Source: a virus. From it: a stretch of 56,502 nt of DNA. Location of the stretch: positions 1 to 56,502 of IMG/VR virus record IMGVR_UViG_3300038701_002364; one strand, 5' to 3'. The position numbers and the translations under genes were made by a program. This document shows positions 1-7,270 of the stretch, piece after piece. The notes below the pieces were generated by a model. That model made no database searches. It was not told where the DNA came from and saw only the letters and a program-made list of their open reading frames with translations. Positions within the stretch are counted from its first letter, which is position 1, and every line of letters starts with the position of its first letter.

Positions 1-200
1 GAGACTTGCCCGCCGAAGCGATCAACTCGCCGCACTTCATTGGGGACATGACCCGGACGAACGGCGAGATTGTCCTGAACATCATCTGCACGCACGGGAA
101 ACTTGCGTCAGACGCGGCGCGTCGGCCTGATCCGGTTGTGATGTCAGACTCTCCGCGAGCTGATGGCTACCTGCCGCTGCCGCCATATGAGGGCGAATAA
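1..200 (+). CDS. C-terminal end of a phage gene, cut by the window edge
   Basis: An open frame enters from the left edge (first full codon at base 3) and ends with TAA at 198-200. About 65 residues are visible, rich in Pro, Ala and Asp, with no domain I recognise. The next gene starts directly after the stop, so the two are co-transcribed. Lying just before the lysis cassette, it is probably the end of a tail, fibre or baseplate gene (inference from position only). Confidence 0.6.
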   Translation, partial: DLPAEAINSPHFIGDMTRTNGEIVLNIICTHGKLASDAARRPDPVVMSDSPRADGYLPLPPYEGE

Positions 201-554
201 ATGAGCAATATCGACTGGTCTCAGATGGAGACCCCTGAAGATCGGGACGCAGCACGGATCTCGGAACAGCGCGACAAGACGTCCATGAGCCGCGTCGATT
301 TTACGATTGCGGTGGCCGGCGCTGGCTTGATCACAACTGCCGAAGCGACGGCATATCTGCAATCTGGCACGCTGCCTGCGGCGGCAAGCTCGGCGCTGTC
401 AGCCATACCCGAGGGAGCGCAGAGAACAGAGGCGCAGCTGCGCTTTATCGGCGCCACGGAGATCAGACGCAACGATCCGTTGATCGACATTTTGCGCACC
501 AATGCGGGCCTGACGCACTCACAACTGGACGCGATTTTTGGCATTGCTTCGTGA
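201..554 (+). CDS. Hypothetical phage protein, 117 aa
   Basis: ATG directly abuts the preceding stop and has GAGGGCG upstream as ribosome site. The middle (residues about 32-75) is Ala-rich and mostly helical, and the C-terminal third ends in a short helix-forming segment. No membrane segment. Small helical proteins of this kind often follow fibre genes in roseophages, sometimes as fibre chaperones, but I do not recognise the family. Confidence 0.65.
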   Translation: MSNIDWSQMETPEDRDAARISEQRDKTSMSRVDFTIAVAGAGLITTAEATAYLQSGTLPAAASSALSAIPEGAQRTEAQLRFIGATEIRRNDPLIDILRTNAGLTHSQLDAIFGIAS

Positions 555-909
555 TCTCTGGGAGTCGCTTTCGTCACCCTCACCGCGAAACCCGGACCCT
601 CACCACAGGGCGTCGACCGGGGCCTGGCATTGGGCCTTCGGGATATATCCGGGCGCTGTTCTGGCTTGGGGTGGTGCGCAGATCCTACCCACAATCCTGC
701 TGTGTGGGCTGATTTACTATCTGACAAAAGAAATCCCGGACAGACGCAAGGGTGGGTCTGTCCGGGACGGTATCGAGGATATGCTATTCGTGAGCATGGG
801 CGCCGCAACCGGCTGGTGGGTGCCCATCATGGGATTGGCGGTCATTCCAATGCATCTTGCGGCGCTGTTCGTGATGGGCGCGCAGATCTATTGGGCCAGG
901 CGCGGTTAG
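538..909 (+). CDS. Small membrane protein, 123 aa
   Basis: TTG start at 538 overlaps the end of the previous gene by 17 bases (TTG at 544 is an alternative). Hydrophobic segments lie at about residues 34-62 and 84-118, separated by a charged stretch with KEIPDRRKGG, giving a likely two- or three-span membrane protein. It lies just ahead of the lysis region, so a holin-like role is possible but unproven. Confidence 0.6.
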   Translation: MALLRDLWESLSSPSPRNPDPHHRASTGAWHWAFGIYPGAVLAWGGAQILPTILLCGLIYYLTKEIPDRRKGGSVRDGIEDMLFVSMGAATGWWVPIMGLAVIPMHLAALFVMGAQIYWARRG

Positions 910-975
910 GTTCGGCTGCGTCCGTTCCATTAGGGCTATGCCCCAAAGGCTTCACGCTTTAGCCCGCCGTAGGCT

Positions 976-994
976 GTCACAGTATCGCTGTGAC
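976..994. terminator. Hairpin between convergent genes
   Basis: GTCACAG (976-982) pairs with CTGTGAC (988-994) around a 5-nt loop. It lies between the plus-strand gene ending at 909 and the minus-strand gene ending at 1004, as expected of a bidirectional terminator, though there is no long T run. Confidence 0.5.
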
Positions 995-1003
995 CCGGTC
1001 CTT

Positions 1004-1426
1004 TCATTCGAAATCAGTGGTCAGCTCTTCCCAGCTTCCCGTCAGGTCAATGTCTGGCACCAGTGACTGAGGTTTCCAGATGATCCGGTTGTGGTAGGCG
1101 CTTGTCTTCACGCCCTCCATTTGCTGCGAGAGATATGTGACGTCTTCCCCGCGCCCGAGCTGGTGCCGCACATACGTGCTTGGGCCAGTTCGGCATGTGA
1201 CCTGCACTTTGTGGACGTTGTCGGAGATGTCGCACTTACCCTCAAACAGTGCGATTTCAGTGCCAAGGCGGACATTGTAGAAAACGATCCGGCGGTCGAG
1301 TTCGAATTGTTCGGCGGCTGTATCGAGGTTCTTTCTGACAACGGTCGCGTCCGTATTGGTGCAGTCGCTTGCCATCAGCGCCATGCAAAGTCCTGCGAAG
1401 ATTCCGGCTTTAGTTATGGTTTTCAT
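1004..1426 (-). CDS. Probable exported or lipid-anchored protein, 140 aa
   Basis: The N-terminus has a signal-peptide shape: MKTITK, then a hydrophobic stretch, then a Cys at about residue 22 (ALMASDC). The residue before Cys is Asp, not the usual Gly/Ala/Ser, so lipidation is uncertain. The mature part looks beta-rich and has two further cysteines that could form a disulfide. RBS AAAGGAG lies 7 nt upstream. It is the last gene of the minus-strand operon starting at 2697. Exported proteins of this type are often encoded near phage lysis genes and may alter the lysogen's surface (inference). Confidence 0.65.
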   Translation of the reverse strand: MKTITKAGIFAGLCMALMASDCTNTDATVVRKNLDTAAEQFELDRRIVFYNVRLGTEIALFEGKCDISDNVHKVQVTCRTGPSTYVRHQLGRGEDVTYLSQQMEGVKTSAYHNRIIWKPQSLVPDIDLTGSWEELTTDFE

Positions 1427-1428
1427 CT

Positions 1429-1638
1429 TTATGCTCCTTTGTTTTGCGCGGTTTCGACCACGGCCACACCGATTGATCCGTCGCCGACGACGATTGGTTT
1501 CCGCGGCTGGTTATCCATTCGCTCATATGTGCCGTCTGCCTTGAGTGAACCCCATTGCGAGAACTGAACGGATCTTGGCATCCCGATGCGCTCAAATTCA
1601 GGGTTCTTGTTCATCCACTCGATCTGCGCTTCGGTCAT
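1429..1638 (-). CDS. Hypothetical phage protein, 69 aa
   Basis: The start at 1638 was chosen because its ATG overlaps the stop of the upstream gene (ATGA), the rule throughout this operon. A longer upstream start is possible. Small soluble protein beginning MTEAQIEW, no recognised domain. Its stop lies 2 nt before the start of the 1004-1426 gene. Confidence 0.65.
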   Translation of the reverse strand: MTEAQIEWMNKNPEFERIGMPRSVQFSQWGSLKADGTYERMDNQPRKPIVVGDGSIGVAVVETAQNKGA

Positions 1639-1853
1639 GATTTCGGCCCTGGTTGCGGCAACTCGCCCTCGGGGCAAGGTTCCTCGTGATAGTATTCCCA
1701 CTCGGCCCGGGCCTTGCGCCGCTCTTCGTGGTGCTCCACACAGAACTCACACAAGTTGATTGGCCAACTGTCCCACATCCCGTCCTCGTCCTTAGCGCTG
1801 TCAAGCAACAGGTTGCGATCACCCCCGCAGTATCGACATGTGACCCGGGTCAT
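1635..1853 (-). CDS. Small zinc-ribbon-like protein, 72 aa
   Basis: Two CxxC pairs (CRYC near residue 6, CEFC near residue 35) suggest one structural zinc site. The C-terminal half is rich in Glu, Tyr and Pro. Both ends overlap neighbours by 4 nt (ATGA), so translation is coupled. Phage zinc ribbons of this size are usually uncharacterised; nucleic-acid or protein binding is possible. Confidence 0.7.
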   Translation of the reverse strand: MTRVTCRYCGGDRNLLLDSAKDEDGMWDSWPINLCEFCVEHHEERRKARAEWEYYHEEPCPEGELPQPGPKS

Positions 1854-2194
1854 TCGCTTGGCCCCGGCAGTTCGGCCCAGGCTTCCACGTCGCCGCTGAC
1901 CGGGTTGTAGAACCCATCGTCACCATTCTCGACGGTCTCGTAGAACCAACCTGTGGTAGGGCATGGGCCGCCGTTCACCTGCTTGCAGGTGTCATCAAAC
2001 GGGCAATCACTGCACCCGTCTTCGTAATTGAGACCGTATTGGTTCAGGTAATAGGCCGCGAAGGTGCGGACCTTACCATCATCCCGGTTAATACACCGGA
2101 TCAGAAAGTAGCCCATTGATCCCCGCTTAACTGGCGGGCGGTGGGTGCAGAAATTCAGGGTGAGAGAGTAGATGGGCTTTATTTGGTCGCTCAT
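1850..2194 (-). CDS. Hypothetical Cys-containing phage protein, 114 aa
   Basis: The start at 2194 (MSDQIKP) gives an ATGA overlap with the upstream stop; a start at 2293 would run into the upstream gene. A central cluster of five or six cysteines (CSDCPFDDTC, then C about 8 residues later) could bind metal. Aromatic residues are frequent around it. Function unknown. Confidence 0.65.
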   Translation of the reverse strand: MSDQIKPIYSLTLNFCTHRPPVKRGSMGYFLIRCINRDDGKVRTFAAYYLNQYGLNYEDGCSDCPFDDTCKQVNGGPCPTTGWFYETVENGDDGFYNPVSGDVEAWAELPGPSE

Positions 2195-2391
2195 AGCTTT
2201 TTCACCGCGCCTATGAAGGTCACAATGAAGATCAGGACGAAAACAAGCAGCCCGCAAATCCACAATGGTGAGAGTACCCACCACCAAGACCAATCGATGT
2301 TGTCTGTTAGCTTGAGGCCTATGAAGAGGATGGTCAGCAAGCCGACAAATCCGATGCCACTACTGCTGCTTGAACTGTTGTTTTTTGACAT
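2191..2391 (-). CDS. Small membrane protein, 66 aa
   Basis: A Ser-rich N-terminus (residues 3-11) is followed by two hydrophobic segments, about 13-27 and 36-62, with Trp at the boundary. It ends in KKL. Coupled to the next gene by ATGA. Likely a two-span inner-membrane protein of unknown role. Confidence 0.65.
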   Translation of the reverse strand: MSKNNSSSSSSGIGFVGLLTILFIGLKLTDNIDWSWWWVLSPLWICGLLVFVLIFIVTFIGAVKKL

Positions 2392-2415
2392 GTCGTTTTC
2401 CTTTTCTGGGATAGG

Positions 2416-2697
2416 TCAGCGGAAGTCTTCGGTCTCAAGAACCCGGAATTCGGGCTGATATCCGAGCGCGAATGTCATCGTTTCTTTGAAGTTTTCGATC
2501 CTGACTTGGGCCAGAGCGTCCACCACGCTGCTGAGGTCGGACATCAACTCCAGGCATTTGACATCGTCGCCTTTCCAGACGTGCGCAAAGACAGTGGCGT
2601 GGCGGCCGTAGTGGGTGATCTGGAACTCGAGGTCGACCTTCGGTGAATAGCGATCTTTGAGCAATTTCATCAGGCGCGGGTCGTGCTGGGTATTCAT
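2416..2697 (-). CDS. Hypothetical protein, 93 aa, first gene of a repressor-controlled operon
   Basis: Soluble alpha/beta-looking protein without a recognised domain. It is the promoter-proximal gene of the minus operon 2697-1004. The start is supported by AAAGGAC 8 nt upstream, and the leader has the GGCC box at 2718-2731 and operator palindromes at 2746-2758 and 2777-2789. This places the operon among genes silenced in lysogeny (inference). Confidence 0.65.
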   Translation of the reverse strand: MNTQHDPRLMKLLKDRYSPKVDLEFQITHYGRHATVFAHVWKGDDVKCLELMSDLSSVVDALAQVRIENFKETMTFALGYQPEFRVLETEDFR

Positions 2698-2717
2698 TCC
2701 AATGTCCTTTCATCTCA

Positions 2718-2731
2718 GGCCGTCCATGGCC
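2718..2731 (-). promoter_or_regulatory. GGCC leader box, copy 1
   Basis: On the plus strand GGCCGTCCATGGCC. It lies 21 nt upstream of the 2697 start and 15 nt from the operator at 2746. The GGCC ends can pair into a small hairpin, which would sit near the 5' end of the mRNA. The same box and spacing recur at 26188, 26760 and 29172. Confidence 0.6.
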
Positions 2732-2745
2732 TCATATCAACGATA

Positions 2746-2789
2746 TCGCTAATAGAGACTTTATGCAATAATGAAATCGCTAATAGCGA
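2746..2789. promoter_or_regulatory. Divergent promoter region with two operator palindromes
   Basis: TCGCTAATAGCGA at 2777-2789 is a perfect TCGC-N5-GCGA site; TCGCTAATAGAGA at 2746-2758 has one mismatch. On the minus strand TTGCAT, 17 nt (containing the 2746 site), then TATCGT forms a candidate promoter for the 2697 operon, so bound repressor would block it. Confidence 0.6.
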
Positions 2790-2856
2790 CCACGAGGCTC
2801 GAGCAAGAAACCGCCAGGCGGATGAGCCGAGCGAACAGAGAGAGAGTGTGAAACCG

Positions 2857-3438
2857 ATGTCAGACGTCGAAGTCGAAAAATTCAGGCGGGGCGGAATGGC
2901 CTTTGTCGCTCAGACCGGGGCGTTCTTGACGGCCATTGGCGTGTGCGCAGCCGCTGGCTGGTGGGCGTTGGAGCCGCGAGTCATGGCGAGCCTGAACAGC
3001 ATATTAGACAGCCGTGATGAGGCTGTAGTTGAGGCAATGATAGCTGAGATCAACGCGCGCTGGCCGATTGAGCAGCCAGTATTGATTGAGTTTGGCGGAA
3101 CGGGCGCTCAGTTGGTTCCCGGCGAAATCAAATCAGGTGGAGTTGTTGAGTTTCTGTTTTTCTTACGTCGGAACGATGACTGCAGAACCGATATTTTGGT
3201 TCAGTTCTGGAGCTACGAGAGCAAGCGCATCGAGCCTCGGTACAGTTATACGATCCCGACACAACAAGCTCCCGCCAGCTTCGACATGATTGAGTTTCTG
3301 ATCGAAGTCCAAATCCCCGACAGCATGCCGCCCGGGGTTTATTCCTACATGCCGATCATTTTGCCGGATCAAACAGAGTGTCCGCAGTTTGATCGCTTGC
3401 ATGTTCCCCCATCACCATTTTTCGAGGTCTTGCCATGA
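2857..3438 (+). CDS. Membrane-anchored phage protein, 193 aa
   Basis: The ATG at 2857 is the likely start (a GTG 9 nt earlier is possible); GAGAGAG lies upstream. One membrane segment at about residues 15-37 (AQTGAFLTAIGVCAAAGWW). The rest, about 150 residues, looks beta-rich and Pro-rich, perhaps an Ig-like periplasmic domain. Its stop overlaps the endolysin start, so it belongs to the lysis operon. Confidence 0.65.
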   Translation: MSDVEVEKFRRGGMAFVAQTGAFLTAIGVCAAAGWWALEPRVMASLNSILDSRDEAVVEAMIAEINARWPIEQPVLIEFGGTGAQLVPGEIKSGGVVEFLFFLRRNDDCRTDILVQFWSYESKRIEPRYSYTIPTQQAPASFDMIEFLIEVQIPDSMPPGVYSYMPIILPDQTECPQFDRLHVPPSPFFEVLP

Positions 3439-4157
3439 GCACCAAAAAAGAACTGGTTTCAGCTGTCCAAGCGCGGCTGGCTGATCTGGGCTATTACCGA
3501 CAGCCGGTCGACGGGATGCCAGGTCCAGCCACCAGCAACGCGATCATCGACTTCAAACAGGCGCACGGCCTTCGTGCTCGATCCTTCGTCGGGCAAGTGA
3601 CCTTGTCACGGCTGTTCGACCCGGCAGCGAAAATGGCACCTAAACCTGCGTCGAGTGGTTCAGATCCCACCTGGCTTGTCGAAGCGCGTCGTTTGCTGGG
3701 CACGCGCGAAGTCAAAGGCCCCGGTGACAATCCCCGGATCATGCAATGGGCGAAGGATCTCGACGTCTGGTATCCGGGCGACGACACGGCTTGGTGCGGG
3801 CTTTTCGTGGCCCATTGCTTGAGGTCGGCGGGCCTGCCCGACGCTATGCCGGCGAATGTCCTCGGCGCTCGGAAATGGCTGGACTACGGGGCGACTGTCG
3901 AGCCGCACAATGTCAGGACCGGCTCGATCTGCGTTCTGTGGCGCACGCACAAAACCAAGAGCTGGCACGGCCACGTGTTCTTCGTGACCGGGACCAGCGC
4001 GGACGCGATCCGCGGTATCGGCGGCAATCAATCGGATAACGTCACTGAGACGTGGTTCCCGAAATCGCGGCTTCTCGGATACCGCTTGCCAGCTGATGTC
4101 GTGCCACCGTTGGCGCCCGTTGCGTCGACCGGCGAGATCTCGAGGCGAGAGTCGTGA
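3435..4157 (+). CDS. Endolysin: peptidoglycan-binding domain plus CHAP-like amidase/peptidase
   Basis: Residues about 5-60 match the PG_binding_1 pattern (VQARLADLGYY, then GPATSNAIIDFKQAHGL), which anchors the enzyme to cell wall. Residues about 85-220 match the TIGR02594/CHAP-type lysin domain. Catalytic Cys lies in TAWCGLFV and the His in WHGHVFFV. Length is normal for the family. It cleaves peptidoglycan at the end of the lytic cycle. No signal peptide is visible, so it needs the holin for export. ATG overlaps the upstream stop. Confidence 0.9.
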   Translation: MSTKKELVSAVQARLADLGYYRQPVDGMPGPATSNAIIDFKQAHGLRARSFVGQVTLSRLFDPAAKMAPKPASSGSDPTWLVEARRLLGTREVKGPGDNPRIMQWAKDLDVWYPGDDTAWCGLFVAHCLRSAGLPDAMPANVLGARKWLDYGATVEPHNVRTGSICVLWRTHKTKSWHGHVFFVTGTSADAIRGIGGNQSDNVTETWFPKSRLLGYRLPADVVPPLAPVASTGEISRRES

Positions 4158-4435
4158 TCCGTCTATTCCGAACTTGGGTGATCGGCGGCAAATCCGGGAA
4201 CCGCGAAACTGCGGTTTTTGTTTTTGTCGTTGTGACCGCCTTGGTCGTCTGGGTCATCCACCGCGAAGCGTCTGGCATAGCAATGCCAGGCGCCTATGGC
4301 CTGCTCGCCTTGGGTTGGCCTGCTTCTATCGCTGGTGTCGTCGGGGCACACGCCCTCAAGCACCTCAAACCAGACGGTATGGCGGACGTCACCCAGCGTC
4401 CCCGTGATCCCGTCCAAATGCCGGAGCTTGATTGA
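4154..4435 (+). CDS. Holin-like membrane protein, 93 aa
   Basis: GTG start overlaps the endolysin stop (GTGA). Two hydrophobic segments (about residues 20-37 and 45-66) separated by a short turn, with a charged C-terminal tail, which is the class II holin layout. Placed between endolysin and spanin genes, it probably forms the membrane lesion that releases the endolysin. Confidence 0.75.
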   Translation: MIRLFRTWVIGGKSGNRETAVFVFVVVTALVVWVIHREASGIAMPGAYGLLALGWPASIAGVVGAHALKHLKPDGMADVTQRPRDPVQMPELD

Positions 4436-4833
4436 TGCTTAGGAGTATCCCGATGATCGCTGCCACGTTTGTCCTCGCCCTGTTTATCGGCTTCGTTTGG
4501 TACATGACCGGAAAGCTGTCTGAGACGCAGCATCAGCTCAACGCCATGTCAGAATTTGCCGATGCCATGGAGGCCAAGGCTGACGGACTCGAGTCAGAAC
4601 TCGCAGCATCGAAAGCAAGCCTGGCGGTAACTGTCGAAACCCTTGAGCGCGTCGAGCAAGAGCGCGCCCAGATTGCGGATATGGTCCGCCAATGGAGTGA
4701 GAGCCATGATGATCAACTGGACAACCCAGTCAGCGATGCTTTGCTTGATCTTGCTGAGCGCTTGCGCACCAGAGACCCGGACAGTGACAGTGACCCAGAT
4801 CGTCATCCCGCCGGTCCCGGAGGTTCTGACTGA
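4435..4833 (+). CDS. Inner-membrane spanin subunit (Rz-like)
   Basis: The start at 4435 forms TGATG with the holin-like stop. Residues about 7-24 form one membrane anchor, followed by a long coiled coil (about 30-90: KLSETQHQL... MEAKADGLESELAASKASL... LERVEQERAQ). This is the Rz layout: type II membrane protein with a periplasmic coiled coil. The Rz1 partner gene lies nested in another frame. Confidence 0.85.
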   Translation: MLRSIPMIAATFVLALFIGFVWYMTGKLSETQHQLNAMSEFADAMEAKADGLESELAASKASLAVTVETLERVEQERAQIADMVRQWSESHDDQLDNPVSDALLDLAERLRTRDPDSDSDPDRHPAGPGGSD

Positions 4834-5005
4834 CCCGGTCCCGCAGCCAGAGCTGGAAGGACGCGACGAGCGTGCTTTCGGGAAATGGATCTCAGAGCTG
4901 GATGCGGCCCGGGTAGAGGCCAATTGTCACAAATCTGCGATCCGGGAAATTCTGGATAGGGCGCAGGACGAGGACATTCAGCCAGAACCCGTCGACTGCA
5001 AGTGA
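4706..5005 (+). CDS. Outer-membrane spanin lipoprotein (Rz1-like), nested in Rz
   Basis: Starts inside the Rz gene in the +2 frame at ATG 4706 and runs past its end. The N-terminus is a lipoprotein signal with lipobox LLSAC, Cys at residue 20. The mature protein has a Pro-rich stretch (PPVPEV, DPVPQP), typical of Rz1. Together with Rz it spans the periplasm and fuses the membranes at lysis. The nested arrangement is the classical lambda one. Confidence 0.88.
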   Translation: MMINWTTQSAMLCLILLSACAPETRTVTVTQIVIPPVPEVLTDPVPQPELEGRDERAFGKWISELDAARVEANCHKSAIREILDRAQDEDIQPEPVDCK

Positions 5006-5006
5006 T

Positions 5007-5037
5007 GTTGCGGGCCTAATCTGGATAGGCCCGCAAC
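5007..5037. terminator. Bidirectional terminator after the lysis cassette
   Basis: A perfect 12-bp stem, 5007-5018 with 5026-5037, around a 7-nt loop, lies between two convergent genes. The minus-strand side is followed by TCACTT, the plus side by GCTTTA. Confidence 0.75.
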
Positions 5038-5040
5038 GCT

Positions 5041-5559
5041 TTACTTGATGTTGTTCAGGCGAACTAAGATGCGGTCCAACGCATCAAGTCCATTTGCCTC
5101 TAACCCGTGACGGATCTCTTCCATGTCAGTGATCGATTGCTGCAATACTGCTTCGATCTGACCAATTTTCTCTGCGATGCCGTTGTCGAACATGACTGCG
5201 ATCGATCTGCCAAAATCACCTTCGTCAGTAAGTGCGACTGCGGACATGATCACAGGCACGGGTTCGCCGTCTGAGTCCTGAAACACATAGCGGATGTTAT
5301 GCATCCGGCCGGTTTCGAAAAATTTTGGAAGCGTCACGTCTTCTGCGTATTTTCGGCTTGCAGGAGTTAGAAAGTCCACCGACTTGCGGCCAATCATTTC
5401 CTCTGCCCTGTAACCCAACCTCTCAGCCCAAAGGTTAGACACGTTCATCAAGTACCCCTTGTCATCGATACTATGACACATGGCGGGGACTTCCCGCATA
5501 AACACGTCGAAGGGAACGCGCTTACTGTTTCCCCACATGTTCAAAAGTTCATCTACCAT
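5041..5559 (-). CDS. PAS-domain protein, 172 aa
   Basis: Residues about 17-128 match a PAS sensor domain: VPAMCHSIDDKGYLMNVSNLWAERLGY, EEMIGRKSVDFLT, then the beta-sheet part with FQDSDGEPVPVIMSAVAL. A helical C-terminus of about 45 residues follows. No kinase, GGDEF or HTH domain is attached, so it may act as a ligand-sensing partner of a host regulator. Strong RBS GGAAGGAGG upstream; transcribed alone. It is not needed for phage growth by family logic and is probably expressed in the lysogen. Confidence 0.8.
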   Translation of the reverse strand: MVDELLNMWGNSKRVPFDVFMREVPAMCHSIDDKGYLMNVSNLWAERLGYRAEEMIGRKSVDFLTPASRKYAEDVTLPKFFETGRMHNIRYVFQDSDGEPVPVIMSAVALTDEGDFGRSIAVMFDNGIAEKIGQIEAVLQQSITDMEEIRHGLEANGLDALDRILVRLNNIK

Positions 5560-5682
5560 CTATCCTCCTTCCAAGGCTCAAAGGCGAGAAGGTCAGCACG
5601 CATCTGCGATTGCTGTCAAGGATCACGAGTATGTGAAAAACCATAGGTTGTGGCCAGGCGCGTTGCCGTAGTTATTGCCCGC

Positions 5683-5868
5683 ATGACATGGCCAAACCGC
5701 ATACCACCTGACCTAGCGCACGAAATCGAGACTGTCTTGGGGATGCGTTCTCACGGGTCGCAAGATGTCTGGGTTGCAGTGCAAGAGTGGCTACAAAAGC
5801 ACCAAGTCGAAGCGCCAGACAGTCTGCCCATCAGACCTGAAATACAGGCCGACTTGGGCCACGGTTAG
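5683..5868 (+). CDS. Possible small protein, 61 aa
   Basis: ATG at 5683 opens MTWPNRIPPDLAHEIETVLGM and continues with a helical composition. No convincing ribosome site and no family match. The surrounding 336 bases between the PAS gene and the tRNA contain nothing else I can support. Confidence 0.35.
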   Translation: MTWPNRIPPDLAHEIETVLGMRSHGSQDVWVAVQEWLQKHQVEAPDSLPIRPEIQADLGHG

Positions 5869-5895
5869 GGTTGCAGGGGGCGTGTGGGGGTTAGG

Positions 5896-5972
5896 TGGCC
5901 TGCGCGGAAGGATTCGAACCCTCAACCAACGGTGTAGAAGACCGATGCTCTATCCAGTTGAGCTACGCGCAG
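5896..5972 (-). tRNA. tRNA-Arg (anticodon TCT)
   Basis: 77 nt with encoded CCA. Acceptor CTGCGCG/CGCGCAG, TA at positions 8-9, D stem GCTC/GAGC, anticodon loop CTTCTAC (TCT), T stem GAGGG/CCTTC with TTCGAAT loop. The outer anticodon-stem pair is T-T. AGA codons are rare in rhodobacterial genomes, so it may help translate phage genes. It stands apart from the att core, so I read it as phage-borne. Confidence 0.85.
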
Positions 5973-5982
5973 AAATAGATAT

Positions 5983-6117
5983 CTACCCCAGCCAGAAGAA
6001 GGCTAGGATGGTGCCGATTATCCCGGTGGTCACACCAGCGCCATACCGCTTTGACCCTCCCCAGCCAAGGGCGAAGCCCGCAAGGAACGCGGGCACGATC
6101 CACAGCCAATCTATCAT
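5983..6117 (-). CDS. Small membrane protein, 44 aa
   Basis: MIDWLWIVPAFLAGFALGW at the N-terminus and a second hydrophobic stretch to the end. Start at 6117 is set by AAAGGAG, 7 nt upstream, within the last codons of the previous gene. One of several tiny membrane proteins in this phage. Confidence 0.65.
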   Translation of the reverse strand: MIDWLWIVPAFLAGFALGWGGSKRYGAGVTTGIIGTILAFFWLG

Positions 6118-6118
6118 C

Positions 6119-6424
6119 TCACTCTCCTTTGATCTGTGTGGTGGTATTGGCAGCAAGAAAGTCGCGCTCTGCCTCGCATGTGGGTCCATGCCTCTGGATT
6201 TGTGCGCGAACAATGTCCGCAAGCGCGCTGTCTGCCCCCACTTTCGCCCCCTTTTTGCTCAGGGCAAGCAGGCTGAGAAACGCGAAGTCGAGTTGCGCAT
6301 ACCGTTCTTGATCGGCCTTTTGTCTTTGAGCATGGCCCGCCAAAACGCCTTGGATTGCAGAGTTGAAGTCCAGAGCGGCAGCCTCCTTGGCGAGCCTAAA
6401 TGCCTGCATTTCGTCCGTTGCCAT
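6119..6424 (-). CDS. Hypothetical helical protein, 101 aa
   Basis: Ala/Gln-rich helical protein (MATDEMQAFRLAKEAAALD...). Its last codons (TTQIKGE) lie in a 27-bp sequence that is repeated exactly at the 5' side of its own start (6115-6141 and 6422-6448), carrying the ribosome site of the next gene. The repeat suggests insertion of a gene cassette between identical junctions. Confidence 0.6.
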   Translation of the reverse strand: MATDEMQAFRLAKEAAALDFNSAIQGVLAGHAQRQKADQERYAQLDFAFLSLLALSKKGAKVGADSALADIVRAQIQRHGPTCEAERDFLAANTTTQIKGE

Positions 6425-6451
6425 CTCACTCTCCTTTGATCTGTGTGGGGG

Positions 6452-6853
6452 TTAGTCGCCGTTGGCGGCTCGTCGCGCTGTAACATCTCTTGCCCATTTA
6501 TCGGCATCGCGAATAAGGGCCGGGTTTTCGGCGCCGATGTAGGACAGGATAAGCCGGTCACGCGAGTTATCGCGCTCAATTTGGGCGATGCGGGACAGCT
6601 TCCCCTTCTTCGCGTTGATCAGGGCAAGCCCTAACTTCTTCCATTTAAGCGCCGCCTTTGCGCGCGCAATCTCGGACGATTTCTCCCTGTGCAGTTGCAG
6701 CAAATCAATGCGGTGCTCAATGGCTGCACATTGCGAGATCAGAAGTGTGTGCGCGTCCTCGCAATCGTCAATCGTATCGACGTCATCAACCGCCCAGTCG
6801 TCTGTGATGTAGACGACCGGAATCTCTATGTCGTCAGTGTAGTCGTCTGGCAT
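6452..6853 (-). CDS. Hypothetical protein, 133 aa, acidic N-terminus
   Basis: Residues 1-35 are very acidic (DDYTDD, DDVDTIDDCED). Residues 40-120 are helical and Lys/Arg-rich, possibly a coiled coil. First gene of the small minus operon 6853-5983. Two direct repeats GGGTACACACCG (6870, 6924) lie just upstream. Confidence 0.6.
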   Translation of the reverse strand: MPDDYTDDIEIPVVYITDDWAVDDVDTIDDCEDAHTLLISQCAAIEHRIDLLQLHREKSSEIARAKAALKWKKLGLALINAKKGKLSRIAQIERDNSRDRLILSYIGAENPALIRDADKWARDVTARRAANGD

Positions 6854-6869
6854 CCTTCAGTCCCTTCTT

Positions 6870-6935
6870 GGGTACACACCGCGTGTAACCCATTGACAAA
6901 CATGGAGCGCCCCAGCCGAAGCCGGGTACACACCG
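6870..6935. repeat. Direct repeats GGGTACACACCG, possible integrase arm sites
   Basis: Exact 12-mers at 6870-6881 and 6924-6935, 54 bp apart, the second about 30 bp from the att core. Position and spacing suit arm-type binding sites of a tyrosine integrase or excisionase. Operator sites for the 6853 gene are the alternative. Confidence 0.4.
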
Positions 6936-6966
6936 TCGTTGATTTTGTTGGATAAATTGGGATTTT

Positions 6967-6991
6967 TGGTAGGCCCGGAGGGACTTGAACC
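6967..6991 (-). other. Putative attP core: 3' end of a tRNA gene
   Basis: Read on the minus strand: T-loop TTCAAGT, T-stem half CCCTC, acceptor half CGGGCCT, discriminator A and CCA. The matching 5' T-stem half is absent (GCCGG instead of GAGGG), so this is not a whole tRNA. Such fragments next to an integrase restore the 3' end of the host tRNA on integration. The host tRNA should start AGGCCCG. Confidence 0.75.
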
Positions 6992-7270
6992 GGCAGGGCA
7001 AAGATCCGGTCGATTTTCAGGTAAAACGCGCGCGCAGTGCCCGCGAATTCCCCAAGTGTTCGATAAGTATATGAAGCAGAAAGGCTATCAAGACACTTCA
7101 CCCGCACCATATTATCCCAGACTTGGTAGGCTGTGAAAAACATATGTTTACAAAACGGCACCTTAACGACCGTTCACATTTGTTCTGAATTGCCCTGAAA
7201 CGCAGGTTTGATCAACGCTTCCCCCGCGCGCTCCCCAATTCACTCCCCGCGCGCAATTGTGGGTGGACCG

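Noticed and set aside
5765-6439. 224-codon plus frame through tRNA-Arg and the small minus genes
   Set aside because: Reads across the tRNA and antisense to genes with good ribosome sites; not protein-like.
6826-7161. 111-codon minus frame over the att region
   Set aside because: Covers the tRNA fragment and direct repeats; lacks coupling or ribosome site and looks like non-coding DNA.
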